Shown piece by piece: positions 1-6,973 of a stretch of 21,022 bases of DNA. Below the pieces are notes generated by a model. It was given only the letters and a program-made list of their open reading frames with translations. It was not told the DNA's origin and searched no databases. Source of the stretch: JAWXCM01 sp034408745 (GTDB lineage Bacteria; Acidobacteriota; Terriglobia; Bryobacterales; Bryobacteraceae); assembly GCA_034408745.1 (NCBI GenBank), contig JAWXCM010000001.1:1-21022 (forward strand), in the 5' to 3' direction. The position numbers and the translations under genes were made by a program. How positions within the stretch are numbered: position 1 is the first letter of the stretch; each line of letters starts with the position of its first letter.

Positions 1-490
<490 letters not shown>

Positions 491-672
491 ATAAAATCTT
501 ACTCATCACACATCAAACGATGAGAAGTTACTCTGGCAAGCTCATTAGTGAATGCGTGTAGCAAACCCGTCAGATACTCAGTTGCCAAAAGCAACACGAA
601 TTGCCAGCATGTGGCAGTTCGCGTCGTGCGCGATAGCGCGTCCCGACGCGGCAAAGCCCTGCGGCAGCAGCT
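491..672 (+). other. 23S-5S internal transcribed spacer
   Basis: This spacer lies between the two rRNA genes and holds no tRNA that I can fold. At 621-649 it can form a hairpin, with outer arms GCGTCG/CGACGC and an inner GCGC-GATA-GCGC stem-loop. Such stems are typical of RNase III-type rRNA processing sites. The processing role is inference from position and pairing. Confidence 0.6.
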
Positions 673-788
673 TTGGGTGATTGTAGCGAGAGGGATCCAC
701 CCGTTCCCATACCGAACACGGAAGTTAAGCCTCCCAGCCCCGATGGTACTGCACGCGCAAGTGTGTGGGAGAGTAGGACGTCGCCCAA
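673..788 (+). rRNA. rrf: 5S ribosomal RNA
   Basis: This is the complete 5S rRNA, about 116 nt. The terminal helix pairs TTGGG at 673-677 with CCCAA at 784-788. The conserved loop C/helix III block (CCCGTTCCCATACCGAACAC) and GGAAGTTAAG follow in the expected order, and the 3' half has the GTGGGAGAGTAGG-type block. It lies about 180 nt after the 23S gene in the same transcript and is followed directly by an intrinsic terminator. End positions are set by the terminal pairing and may shift by 1-3 nt. Confidence 0.95.
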
Positions 789-802
789 TTAATTCAGCAA
801 TC

Positions 803-835
803 AAGGCCCGCCGGCTAATCCCGAGCGGGCCTTTT
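803..835 (+). terminator. Intrinsic terminator of the rRNA operon
   Basis: A perfect 9-bp GC-rich stem (AAGGCCCGC at 803-811 with GCGGGCCTT at 825-833) encloses a 13-nt loop and runs into TTTT at 832-835. It sits 15 nt after the 5S gene, so it closes the rRNA operon. The next coding start (850) lies only 15 nt downstream. Confidence 0.9.
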
Positions 836-849
836 GCTTGTTCACCCGC

Positions 850-1410
850 ATGGACACGATACCTGACCAACTTCGAGCGAACCTGCTCCGCGCCCAAACC
901 CTGACGGCGGGCCTCACCGACCAGCAGTTCAACTGGCGACCCGAGCCGGGTCGATGGTCTGTCGCCGAGTGCCTGGCCCACCTCAACACCACAAATCAAC
1001 TGGACGTCGAGCCGCTACGTCTCGCGATCACGGAAGGCCGGCGCCGCGGTATTCAGGGCGGGCCGCCGTTTCGCTACGGCTGGCTGAGCCGTAAGTTCAT
1101 TTCGATGCTCGAGCCTCCCGTCACCACAAAGATGAAGGCGCCGGCAGCCTATGCGCCGCCGTCCGAAGCACGGCTCGCTCCAACCCTCGGCAGCTACGAG
1201 AAACTGGTCCAGACCTTCGCTGACCTGTACGATTCAGCAACGGGTCTCGACCTGACCCGAATTAAAACCACCTTCCCAGCGCTCCCGTCTGCCCTGCAGC
1301 CACTTCTCAGAATGCCGGTCGGGGCGCGCTTTGAAGCACTCGCGGCCCACGACCGACGTCATCTGTGGCAGGCAGAACAGGTTCTGAGAAAGCTGAAGGA
1401 CGGCTCTTAG
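850..1410 (+). CDS. DinB-like (DinB_2 superfamily) putative metal-dependent protein
   Basis: The product is a 186-residue soluble protein that resembles the DinB/YfiT four-helix-bundle family, whose members often bind a divalent metal through three histidines and act as thiol transferases or have unknown function. The N-terminal RWSVAECLAHL motif supplies His44, and the C-terminal HDRRHLWQAEQV motif supplies His167 and His171, the expected ligand triad. Length matches the family. A TTG at 838 in the same frame lies inside the rRNA terminator, so I prefer ATG at 850, although no clear Shine-Dalgarno is visible before it. It has its own promoter or depends on readthrough. It is convergent with the next gene, the stop codons being one base apart. 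The substrate cannot be told from sequence. Confidence 0.85.
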   Translation: MDTIPDQLRANLLRAQTLTAGLTDQQFNWRPEPGRWSVAECLAHLNTTNQLDVEPLRLAITEGRRRGIQGGPPFRYGWLSRKFISMLEPPVTTKMKAPAAYAPPSEARLAPTLGSYEKLVQTFADLYDSATGLDLTRIKTTFPALPSALQPLLRMPVGARFEALAAHDRRHLWQAEQVLRKLKDGS

Positions 1411-1411
1411 A

Positions 1412-1780
1412 TTAGTGGGCTGACGGATCGCTCTGCATGATGCCGAAAATGTGGCCCTCCGTGTCTTTGCAGTAAGCCAGCCAGCCGACTCCAGGAATCG
1501 CCATTTTAGGGACGACGCACAAACCGCCCGCTTCGGTGATGCCGGATATCGACGCGTCGATATCCGGCACGTCCATGGTGTTGACACACGGCTGCGCGGG
1601 GTCGCGGCGCGTCATTAGCCCGCCATTGATTCCCGGAGTCGACGGATCTCCCGTTGTAATGGTCCAATATTCCATCGGGCCGTCCCACTTCTGGAACTTC
1701 CAGCCGAACACGGACTCATAGAACCGCATGGCGCGCTCCGGTTGTTCGGCCGGGATCTCAAAATGAACGGGTCTAAGCAT
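1412..1780 (-). CDS. VOC-superfamily (glyoxalase/bleomycin-resistance fold) protein
   Basis: The product is a 122-residue single VOC domain made of two beta-alpha-beta-beta-beta units. It starts LRPVHFEIPAEQPERAMRFY and continues with FGWKF and a closing DTEGHIFGIMQ strand, typical of small VOC proteins. His6 and the Glu in DTEGH occupy usual metal-ligand positions. Such proteins include lyases, dioxygenases and binding proteins; nothing here picks one. The ATG at 1780 lies 8 nt inside the end of the upstream membrane-protein gene, which suggests translational coupling. The codons for DIDASIS lie inside a 30-bp perfect palindrome. Confidence 0.88.
   Translation of the reverse strand: MLRPVHFEIPAEQPERAMRFYESVFGWKFQKWDGPMEYWTITTGDPSTPGINGGLMTRRDPAQPCVNTMDVPDIDASISGITEAGGLCVVPKMAIPGVGWLAYCKDTEGHIFGIMQSDPSAH
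1540..1569. repeat. 30-bp perfect DNA palindrome inside the VOC gene
   Basis: Bases 1540-1569 read identically on both strands, with the centre between 1554 and 1555 in GACGCGTC. The palindrome could extrude as a cruciform or fold as a loopless hairpin. It lies wholly inside coding sequence, where both strands encode D-I-D-A-S-I-S. A function as a protein-binding site is possible but not shown. Confidence 0.9.
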
Positions 1781-2138
1781 GAGCGGTCTCCCCTTTGGCT
1801 GCTCCCAGCCGTTGCGTCAAAAAGCCAGTAAGGGCGCCGACGATAAACCCCGGCACCATGATCTCGACATAGTAGTGTTCGCCCGTCTCGGAAGGCATCG
1901 AAGCGACGGCCCATGCGAACAGCAGACCGAGCACGGCGCCAAGTCCTATGCCGAGCGGCACCGAACGTGCCTTGCGCGCCACAGTCCCGCAGATGACCCC
2001 GACAATCAGGCCTTTGAATGTCGAGCCGATCAGGATGCTCATCAACATGGGCCTGACGGCGGGAGTAAACCACGCCGTCAGGCCGTCAACGAATCCCAAA
2101 ACAGCTCCCGCGACAACACCAACCACAATCTTGTTCAC
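1773..2138 (-). CDS. Small multi-pass membrane protein, unknown function
   Basis: I do not recognise the family. The predicted 121-residue product has about four hydrophobic segments: IVVGVVAGAVLGFVDG near the N-terminus, a second around SILIGSTFKGLIVGVICG, a third LGIGLGAVLGLLFAWAV and a fourth VPGFIVGALTGFL. They are glycine-rich and suggest a compact inner-membrane bundle. I chose the GTG at 2138: it starts just before the first membrane segment, has GAGG upstream, and avoids overlapping the kinase gene. An ATG further upstream (2231) would give 152 residues with a 44-nt overlap. The 3' end overlaps the VOC start by 8 nt. It appears to be the third gene of the sigma factor-kinase cluster. 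Confidence 0.7.
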   Translation of the reverse strand: MNKIVVGVVAGAVLGFVDGLTAWFTPAVRPMLMSILIGSTFKGLIVGVICGTVARKARSVPLGIGLGAVLGLLFAWAVASMPSETGEHYYVEIMVPGFIVGALTGFLTQRLGAAKGETAHA

Positions 2139-2187
2139 TTGTGTTTTGCGACCTCGAAGAGCATATACCGAATCCCCCAACATTCCT

Positions 2188-3075
2188 TTAACGCGGCCGA
2201 AGAAAAAAGAGTGCGATTCTGGCCAGCACATAAGCCGAGATCAGCAGGAGCAACACAGCATTGCGACCGGCGAAACGAACTCCCCGCTCCCAGATGGACT
2301 CACGATAGGCAGTCACCGGGCCGCGGTCCTGGAAACTGCGGACATCCGCGGCCATGGTCCTTACATTCTGGTAGCGAGCCTCAAGGCCATCCGCCGAGGC
2401 TTTAGCCGCAACAGCGCGGAGCGGCGCAGGTGAATTTTCCGGCAACAGTTCCCCGAACAGCACGCCGAGTGCGTGTACGTCGGCGCGTTCATCCACGGCG
2501 GCTCCGGCCCGTTGTTCGGGCGCCATGTATCGTGAGGTGCCCGCGACCGTGGTCTCGCCTGAAGCTCCGGCCACCAGCGCAATGCCCCAGTCGAGCACCA
2601 CCACTTCTCCAAACGGTCCGATCACCACATTCTGCGGCTTCAGATCGCAGTGGATCACGCCCCGGCTGTGGGCGAAAGCCACTGCATCACACAGCTTTTC
2701 GAAAACGACGAGGCGCTCGGAAAGGCCGGTATCTCCGCCTGCGAAAAACTCATCCAGCCTTCTCCCGGTAACGAGGCGCATGACGACATAGGCCTGCCCG
2801 TCCGGCAACACGCCTGCGTCGTGTACCGCGACGATGCCGGGATGTTCCAGCTGGGCCAGCAGCCGAGCCTCGGCCAGCGCGGGTTCCACACTGCTGCCCG
2901 GCACTTCGATTACCTTGAGTGCCACCTCGCGGGCGAGCGTTGAGTCGAAGGCTCTGTACACGGCGCCCATCCCGCCTCTGCCAACGAGTCCCAGCAGATG
3001 GTACCGAGTCCCGGACAGATCCGGCTCGCCGACCACTTCGCGCAGATGCTCCAGCGCCTCGTCGGGCAGGTTCAA
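2188..3075 (-). CDS. Membrane-anchored Ser/Thr protein kinase partnered with an ECF sigma factor
   Basis: The 295-residue protein has a Hanks-type kinase domain and one C-terminal membrane helix (about 272-292), with no extracellular domain. Motifs: Gly-rich loop GRGGMGAVY (32-40), ATP-site Lys54, alpha-C Glu69, catalytic HCDLKPQN (142-149; Cys replaces Arg of HRD), DWG (162-164; Trp replaces Phe of DFG) and APE (185-187). The catalytic Asp144, Asn149 and Asp162 are all present, so it is probably active but of the non-RD type. It starts at TTG 3075, which overlaps the sigma-factor stop as TTGA, with GGAAG nine bases upstream. This overlap indicates coupled expression. In known ECF-kinase pairs the kinase phosphorylates and activates the sigma factor; the same role here is inference. 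Confidence 0.9.
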   Translation of the reverse strand: MNLPDEALEHLREVVGEPDLSGTRYHLLGLVGRGGMGAVYRAFDSTLAREVALKVIEVPGSSVEPALAEARLLAQLEHPGIVAVHDAGVLPDGQAYVVMRLVTGRRLDEFFAGGDTGLSERLVVFEKLCDAVAFAHSRGVIHCDLKPQNVVIGPFGEVVVLDWGIALVAGASGETTVAGTSRYMAPEQRAGAAVDERADVHALGVLFGELLPENSPAPLRAVAAKASADGLEARYQNVRTMAADVRSFQDRGPVTAYRESIWERGVRFAGRNAVLLLLISAYVLARIALFFLRPR

Positions 3076-3304
3076 CGTGCACCGCTTCCGGCAGGCGTAA
3101 AGAGACTGCGCAGTTCCCGCTGTCGCTCGCGGTCAGTTCCAGTCAGCCGACCCACACGTGCCTCGAGGAGCTTTCGCATCTCCCGCCGAGCCCAGGCCAG
3201 ATGGTTGGTCACCGCCGTCACAGGCCGGCCGTGCGCCTGGGCCAGATCGTCGTAGCTCGGGCGCACGTCCTCCGCCAGGTCGTAGGCGGCGCTCCGGCCG
3301 GCCG
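3072..3304 (-). CDS. ECF sigma factor, region 4 part (continuation after frameshift)
   Basis: This stretch continues the sigma factor of 3744 in another frame. It reads AAYDLAEDVRPSYDDLAQ, then HGRPVTAVTNHLAWARREM, which is the sigma-4 helix-turn-helix that contacts the -35 element. The stop TGA at 3072-3074 overlaps the kinase TTG start. It has no plausible start of its own, so it is the tail of the same gene: joining both parts gives a protein of about 220 residues, a normal length for this kind of ECF factor. If the frameshift is real, the sigma factor has lost DNA recognition and the kinase has lost its partner. Confidence 0.8.
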
Positions 3305-3744
3305 TCGGCTTCGCACTGCGTCTGCAACTCCGCGGCCGCCTGGGCGAACATCTCGCGCTGCCATTCGCGATGGAATATTTGCTCAGGGGTGAGGCCTGGA
3401 GAGGCAAGGTCGGGGCTACTGTCGATTGGGACGCTCACAGCGCCGCCCCCACGCTTCGCCGCCGCGACCCGCTCGTTATCCTTGCGAAAGAAACCGTCGA
3501 GGCAGGCGCGCAGCCAGGGGCGGAACGGGCCGCGTGAAGAGTCGTATCGGGCGAGCAACTCCTGCTCCACCAGCGCCGCAAAGAATCCCTGCACCAGATC
3601 CTCCGCCTGATCGCGAGGCAGCCGCCACCGGGCAATCAGATAACGGAAGCAAGGCTGCCAGTACATCCCAGCTACCGCGTCCAGGGCGAACGGCGTGCCA
3701 GCGGTGGCGTCGCGCAGCAGTGTCTGGCGTGTGGATGGAAACAC
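3133..3744 (-). CDS. ECF RNA polymerase sigma factor, region 2 part (frameshifted)
   Basis: This frame encodes the N-terminal part of an ECF sigma factor, believable to about residue 150. The sigma-2 region holds DLVQGFFAALVEQ and the SSRGPFRPWL block, then FRKDNERVAAAKRGGG. This QGFF...RGGG style is common in sigma factors that sit next to Ser/Thr kinases. From about 3304 downward the frame turns into Arg/Pro/Gly-rich nonsense. The proper sigma-4 helix-turn-helix continues in the next frame (separate entry), so one extra base (or two missing) lies in the CCGGCCGGCC run at 3294-3304. The start is GTG 3744; no in-frame ATG is close. It should be the first gene of the minus-strand cluster. Confidence 0.8.
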   Translation of the reverse strand: MFPSTRQTLLRDATAGTPFALDAVAGMYWQPCFRYLIARWRLPRDQAEDLVQGFFAALVEQELLARYDSSRGPFRPWLRACLDGFFRKDNERVAAAKRGGGAVSVPIDSSPDLASPGLTPEQIFHREWQREMFAQAAAELQTQCEADGRPERRLRPGGGRAPELRRSGPGARPACDGGDQPSGLGSAGDAKAPRGTCGSADWN

Positions 3745-3777
3745 CAGTCCATCATAGGAAACCTCCGGGGCTCACGG

Positions 3778-3824
3778 TACTGAGCCTGATGGCAGGCTGA
3801 AGATAATCTCCCTGCTACTGAGCC
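3778..3824. repeat. Short direct repeat in the divergent intergenic region
   Basis: TACTGAGCC occurs at 3778-3786 and again at 3816-3824, 38 bp apart, in the gap between the sigma-factor start and the small plus-strand reading frame. The spacing is near 3.6 helical turns. It could be a regulator or sigma-factor site, but nine bases repeated once is weak evidence. I see no convincing -35/-10 pair in the rest of this gap. Confidence 0.3.
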
Positions 3825-3862
3825 CGTTCAGCTCGCGTTTTCGCATTCATTCCTGAGGGAAT

Positions 3863-4009
3863 ATGAAAGTACAACGCTGGATGCTGACACTGGTTCTTGC
3901 GGGCGCCGGACTGCTGGTCTGCCGCGACGCCGCAACCATCGCCACCGGCAGCGGGATCCCGAGCCGCCGGGGAACGCTCGCCGCCGCTAACTACGAATCT
4001 GCGCGCTAA
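3863..4009 (+). CDS. Possible small secreted or membrane peptide (48 aa)
   Basis: I do not recognise this 48-residue frame. It starts at ATG 3863 with a good Shine-Dalgarno (GAGGGA) four to five bases upstream. The N-terminus is MKVQRWMLTLVLAGAGLLV followed by Cys20: a basic start, then a hydrophobic stretch long enough for a signal peptide or a single membrane helix. The rest is Ala/Gly/Ser-rich without a domain. It is divergent from the sigma factor and its stop overlaps that of the minus-strand hydrolase by 4 nt. The ribosome site and signal-like start favour a real gene; the short length and lack of homology knowledge keep confidence low. It may be the remnant of a larger gene. Confidence 0.4.
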   Translation: MKVQRWMLTLVLAGAGLLVCRDAATIATGSGIPSRRGTLAAANYESAR

Positions 4010-4923
4010 CCTCCGCTGCCCGATTTGACCGGACCGAGATACTTGTCGAGCCAGTCGAGCACCTCGCGCATCAGGTCCTGGACGGGCGGAACGTGGCCGC
4101 TCTCGATTTCTACCATGCGCTTGTCGCCCGCGGGGCTCCCGAGAAAGCGCAATAAAGGTCGGGCAAGCTCATCGCCTCCCACCAGAAAATCGAGTCGTCC
4201 GTTTACCATCAGGGCCGGTACGCGCACTCTGGGTGCGTAGTTCATTATTCGCGGCTCGACGCTGACGAAGATCACACCGTAGGAGCCGCCCCAGCTAATG
4301 CCGTAATACGCAAGCCGGGAACTCTGGATATCTGGCCGTGTCTCCAGATAATCGACAGACCGGGCCAGATCCTTTTGGCACGCTATGAGGATGTCGCGCC
4401 GTGCGTTCGGCCCACCGGGCTCATTCATTGCACCCCGCTCGAACAGACCCTTGTAAATCGGGTAGAGCACTGCCCGTCCGGTGCGAATCAGATAGTCGAA
4501 ATTGTCTGTATGAATCCCGGTCTCGCTGTTTCGCAGGACCCGAGCGTCACCACCCGGCGCGAAGACGACGGTTTGAAATGGCGGGCTGCCAGACTTTGGC
4601 AAATACAAATACGCCGGAATTCGCTCGCCTCCGTATGCGGCGGCATAACTAACTTTGTCCTTTCGCCACAGCGGGTTGGTATCGTCGACGCTTTCCGTTT
4701 TCGCCTCGAGCGGAGCCTTGTCACAGGCGTACATTCGCTGAAATATTTCGAATGTCTCATCTCCAACCGGCTTCTCGACCGAGTAATCACGCGTTGCCTG
4801 CTGGAGTGGTTCGAAGGCTGCGGGCGGGACGGGCGAAGGATATCGCACAGCGAACGCCGCTGGTTGCCGAGCGAAGGAACGGATCCTGAGCATCGCGGTC
4901 CATGAATCGGTAATTATGCTCAT
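4006..4923 (-). CDS. Alpha/beta hydrolase (prolyl oligopeptidase/dienelactone hydrolase-like), C-terminal part of a broken kinase fusion
   Basis: This is the last domain of the kinase-SUMF1-hydrolase gene. Meaningful sequence starts near VPPAAFEPLQQATRDYSVEK; upstream residues in this frame are out-of-frame SUMF1 sequence. The hydrolase has the nucleophile elbow YGISWGGS (Ser210 of this frame), the acid Asp245 in NGRLDF and His277 in ESGHVPP, so the catalytic triad looks complete. From my knowledge of similar acidobacterial proteins, some 25-30 residues normally lie between the EPR motif and NYAPRV; here they abut (223-232), suggesting an in-frame deletion. In the intact fusion this domain would lie outside the cytoplasmic membrane. 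Substrate unknown. Confidence 0.8.
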   Translation of the reverse strand: MSIITDSWTAMLRIRSFARQPAAFAVRYPSPVPPAAFEPLQQATRDYSVEKPVGDETFEIFQRMYACDKAPLEAKTESVDDTNPLWRKDKVSYAAAYGGERIPAYLYLPKSGSPPFQTVVFAPGGDARVLRNSETGIHTDNFDYLIRTGRAVLYPIYKGLFERGAMNEPGGPNARRDILIACQKDLARSVDYLETRPDIQSSRLAYYGISWGGSYGVIFVSVEPRIMNYAPRVRVPALMVNGRLDFLVGGDELARPLLRFLGSPAGDKRMVEIESGHVPPVQDLMREVLDWLDKYLGPVKSGSGG

Positions 4924-5629
4924 TCCAGCCGCCCCCGAGCAGCGCCCGACGGTCTCCGGTGGCGTTGCTGGACCACTCCTTCACGTTTCCTGCCATATCA
5001 AAGGTGCCGAACGGGCCGATTCCTGCAAACGAGCCCACGGGCGCAGTCCCACCAGAACCAAAATTGCTGAACAGCAGAATTTCAGAAAATATTCCCACGC
5101 CGGCCGCCCTCCACCAGTGGTGTAGCGTCGGCAGAGACTTGCCCGCATACTCGCAACAGGCCGTGGCTTCAAACCAGCTCACGCCCGAAACCGGGTGTTC
5201 CGCAGTGTTTTTGGCGAACGTGCCCAGCTCCCAACTCGCTGGACCGGGGCGCCCGGTGGCATCCCGAAACGAGGCGAGCGCCTCATCCACCGGAACCGCC
5301 TGTCCGTTTCTGACGAAGGGATGCCGCCAGTACTTTTGGTCGCGATACCCGCCCGCACTGACGAATTGCTGGAACTGACTGTTGGTGACTTCGAACTTGT
5401 CGAGGAAAAAGTCAGGCAATACCAGTCCGGTGGGGAACGCCCACGCAGGCTTCGCGGGAACCAGCACCATACCCGGGGGAATTTTGCCGACGGGTGACAA
5501 CGGAATGTTTTGACCGGGCAGGAACAGCGGGAAAGTGGCGACCTCCAATCGTCTCCATCCCCTCCTTCTCAATCCGGAGGCGGACCTGTGCCATGGGAAG
5601 GCGGACGGCCTGGAGCGGCGTTTGCCCAA
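4787..5629 (-). CDS. SUMF1/FGE-sulfatase-like domain, middle part of the broken kinase fusion
   Basis: In-frame sequence runs from about EVATFPLFLPGQ to DAQDPFLRSATSGVRC; the ends of the frame are out-of-phase shadows. It shows the SUMF1 fold landmarks: PPGMVLVPA, FFLDKFEVTNSQFQQFV, HPVSGVSWFEATACCEYAG, SLPTLHHWWRAAG, FDMAGNVKEW and LLGGGWNE. The paired cysteines of true formylglycine-generating enzymes (the CHxSYCxRYR-type C-terminus) are absent, so it should not modify sulfatases. It is probably a ligand-binding or sensory module, as in other kinase-SUMF1 fusions. It connects to the kinase through a +1 shift near 5546 and to the hydrolase through another near 4815-4835. Confidence 0.85.
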   Translation of the reverse strand: MGKRRSRPSAFPWHRSASGLRRRGWRRLEVATFPLFLPGQNIPLSPVGKIPPGMVLVPAKPAWAFPTGLVLPDFFLDKFEVTNSQFQQFVSAGGYRDQKYWRHPFVRNGQAVPVDEALASFRDATGRPGPASWELGTFAKNTAEHPVSGVSWFEATACCEYAGKSLPTLHHWWRAAGVGIFSEILLFSNFGSGGTAPVGSFAGIGPFGTFDMAGNVKEWSSNATGDRRALLGGGWNEHNYRFMDRDAQDPFLRSATSGVRCAISFARPARSLRTTPAGNA

Positions 5630-6806
5630 CCACCTCCCACGGAATGTTTGCGTCGCCGTAAGCCCGGAAGGACACTTTCGCGCCGGGTGGCGTGGTGGTC
5701 AACGAAATGGCTGAAGAGACATTGGACCAGTGCTGCTTCAACCGGGGATCGTCCGGGGCGTAACTGAGTGCAGTGCGGGTTAGCTGGAATGCTCCCACGC
5801 CGTCCCCGTGCGCCACAAGCGAATCAATACGGGGCAGCGCCTCGTCTCGCACCCAGCGGGCCCGCTGACTTCTGACGAAGAACCAGCCGCCCAAACCGAG
5901 GGCAACCACCACAGCGGCTGCTGCCACAATGCGCGGCCGCGGAATCGACACCGTGCTGGTCTTCACCTGGCGGCATGAGGTTAGATCCGCAGCCAGCTCC
6001 CGCCCGGAGGCGTATCGAAGGTCCGCATTCTTGCTCAGGCACCGCTCAATAACGCGGGCGACCGACTGGGGGACTTCCGGACGCAACTCACGCACCGGGG
6101 CGGGGTCTTCGCGCAGCACTTTCGCGAGGATTCCCGCGGTGGAGTCGCCCTCGAACGGCCGACGACCAGTAAACAACTCATAGAGCACCACGCCGGTGGA
6201 GAAGACGTCCGACCGCGCGTCCACAGGCTTGCCCTCCGCCTGCTCGGGCGACATATATAAAGGACTGCCGACGATGGTGCCCGGAGCCGTCTCCGGGCCA
6301 ACCGTGAGCGTCATTTCGTTCGCTGCGGACGCGCTGAACTCCACTCTCGCGAGGCCGAAATCCAGCACCTTCACCACGCCCTGATCGGTGACGATGATGT
6401 TAGCTGGCTTCATGTCGCGGTGCACAATGCCTGCTGCGTGAGCCGCCTGCAAGGCTCCTGCGATCTGCGTGGCGTACTCAATCGCCTGGTTCAGTGGGAG
6501 GCCGCGCTCCGCCAGTACCTGCGCCAGCGTCCGGCCAGGGACAAACTCCATGACGATGAAGTGAGTGCCTTCTTCAAACGCGAGTTCGTGAATCTGAACG
6601 ATGTTGGGATGGCTCAGGCGGGACACGGCGCGAGCTTCCCGCAGCAGGCGTGCCTCGGCAACGTTGTCTGGCATGGCATCCTGACGCAACACTTTGATTG
6701 CGACCATGCGCTTCAGCCGCTCGTCTTCGGCCTTATAGACCTCACCCATGCCGCCTTGACCGAGCTTCTCAAGGATCCGGTAAGTGCCGATGCGCTTGTT
6801 GGTCAT
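5412..6806 (-). CDS. Ser/Thr protein kinase, N-terminal part of a kinase-SUMF1-hydrolase fusion (frameshifted)
   Basis: This frame encodes a canonical Hanks-type kinase followed by a membrane helix. Motifs counted from ATG 6806: GQGGMGEV (16-23), Lys38, HRDMKPAN (129-136), DFG (149-151), SPE (186-188), and one transmembrane segment at about 293-311. Outside the membrane comes a linker and a PEGA-like segment (TTTPPGAKVSF). After METI, near 5546, the frame goes wrong; dropping one G restores the SUMF1 domain in the next frame. The intact gene would run from 6806 to 4006 and encode about 930 residues. A TTG at 6824 is an alternative start, but neither has a clear ribosome site. The kinase domain itself looks intact. 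Confidence 0.88.
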   Translation of the reverse strand: MTNKRIGTYRILEKLGQGGMGEVYKAEDERLKRMVAIKVLRQDAMPDNVAEARLLREARAVSRLSHPNIVQIHELAFEEGTHFIVMEFVPGRTLAQVLAERGLPLNQAIEYATQIAGALQAAHAAGIVHRDMKPANIIVTDQGVVKVLDFGLARVEFSASAANEMTLTVGPETAPGTIVGSPLYMSPEQAEGKPVDARSDVFSTGVVLYELFTGRRPFEGDSTAGILAKVLREDPAPVRELRPEVPQSVARVIERCLSKNADLRYASGRELAADLTSCRQVKTSTVSIPRPRIVAAAAVVVALGLGGWFFVRSQRARWVRDEALPRIDSLVAHGDGVGAFQLTRTALSYAPDDPRLKQHWSNVSSAISLTTTPPGAKVSFRAYGDANIPWEVVGQTPLQAVRLPMAQVRLRIEKEGMETIGGRHFPAVPARSKHSVVTRRQNSPGYGAGSREACVGVPHRTGIA

Positions 6807-6973
6807 GGTGCCGGTGTCGGTCAATTAGAACACGTCAGCACAGTAAACAAAAGGACTTACCTTACCTGGCGGATATCTTAGTTTGGATACACGGTGGGCC
6901 GTGTCACTCAGGGTCGCTCGTTTCACAGCATCAGTCCGCATTGTATTCCACTGGCCCGGCCGACGGAACAGGA

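Noticed and set aside
548..904. Open frames across the spacer and 5S rRNA gene
   Set aside because: They overlap a well-folded 5S rRNA and the terminator; no protein is expected.
4787..5629. SUMF1 domain as the formylglycine-generating enzyme for the nearby sulfatase
   Set aside because: The active-site cysteine motif of true formylglycine-generating enzymes is missing, and the domain is part of a broken kinase fusion.
6889..6904. Small hairpin ACACGG-TGGG-CCGTGT after the aldolase gene as a terminator
   Set aside because: The stem is only 6 bp and no T-tract follows on the minus strand.
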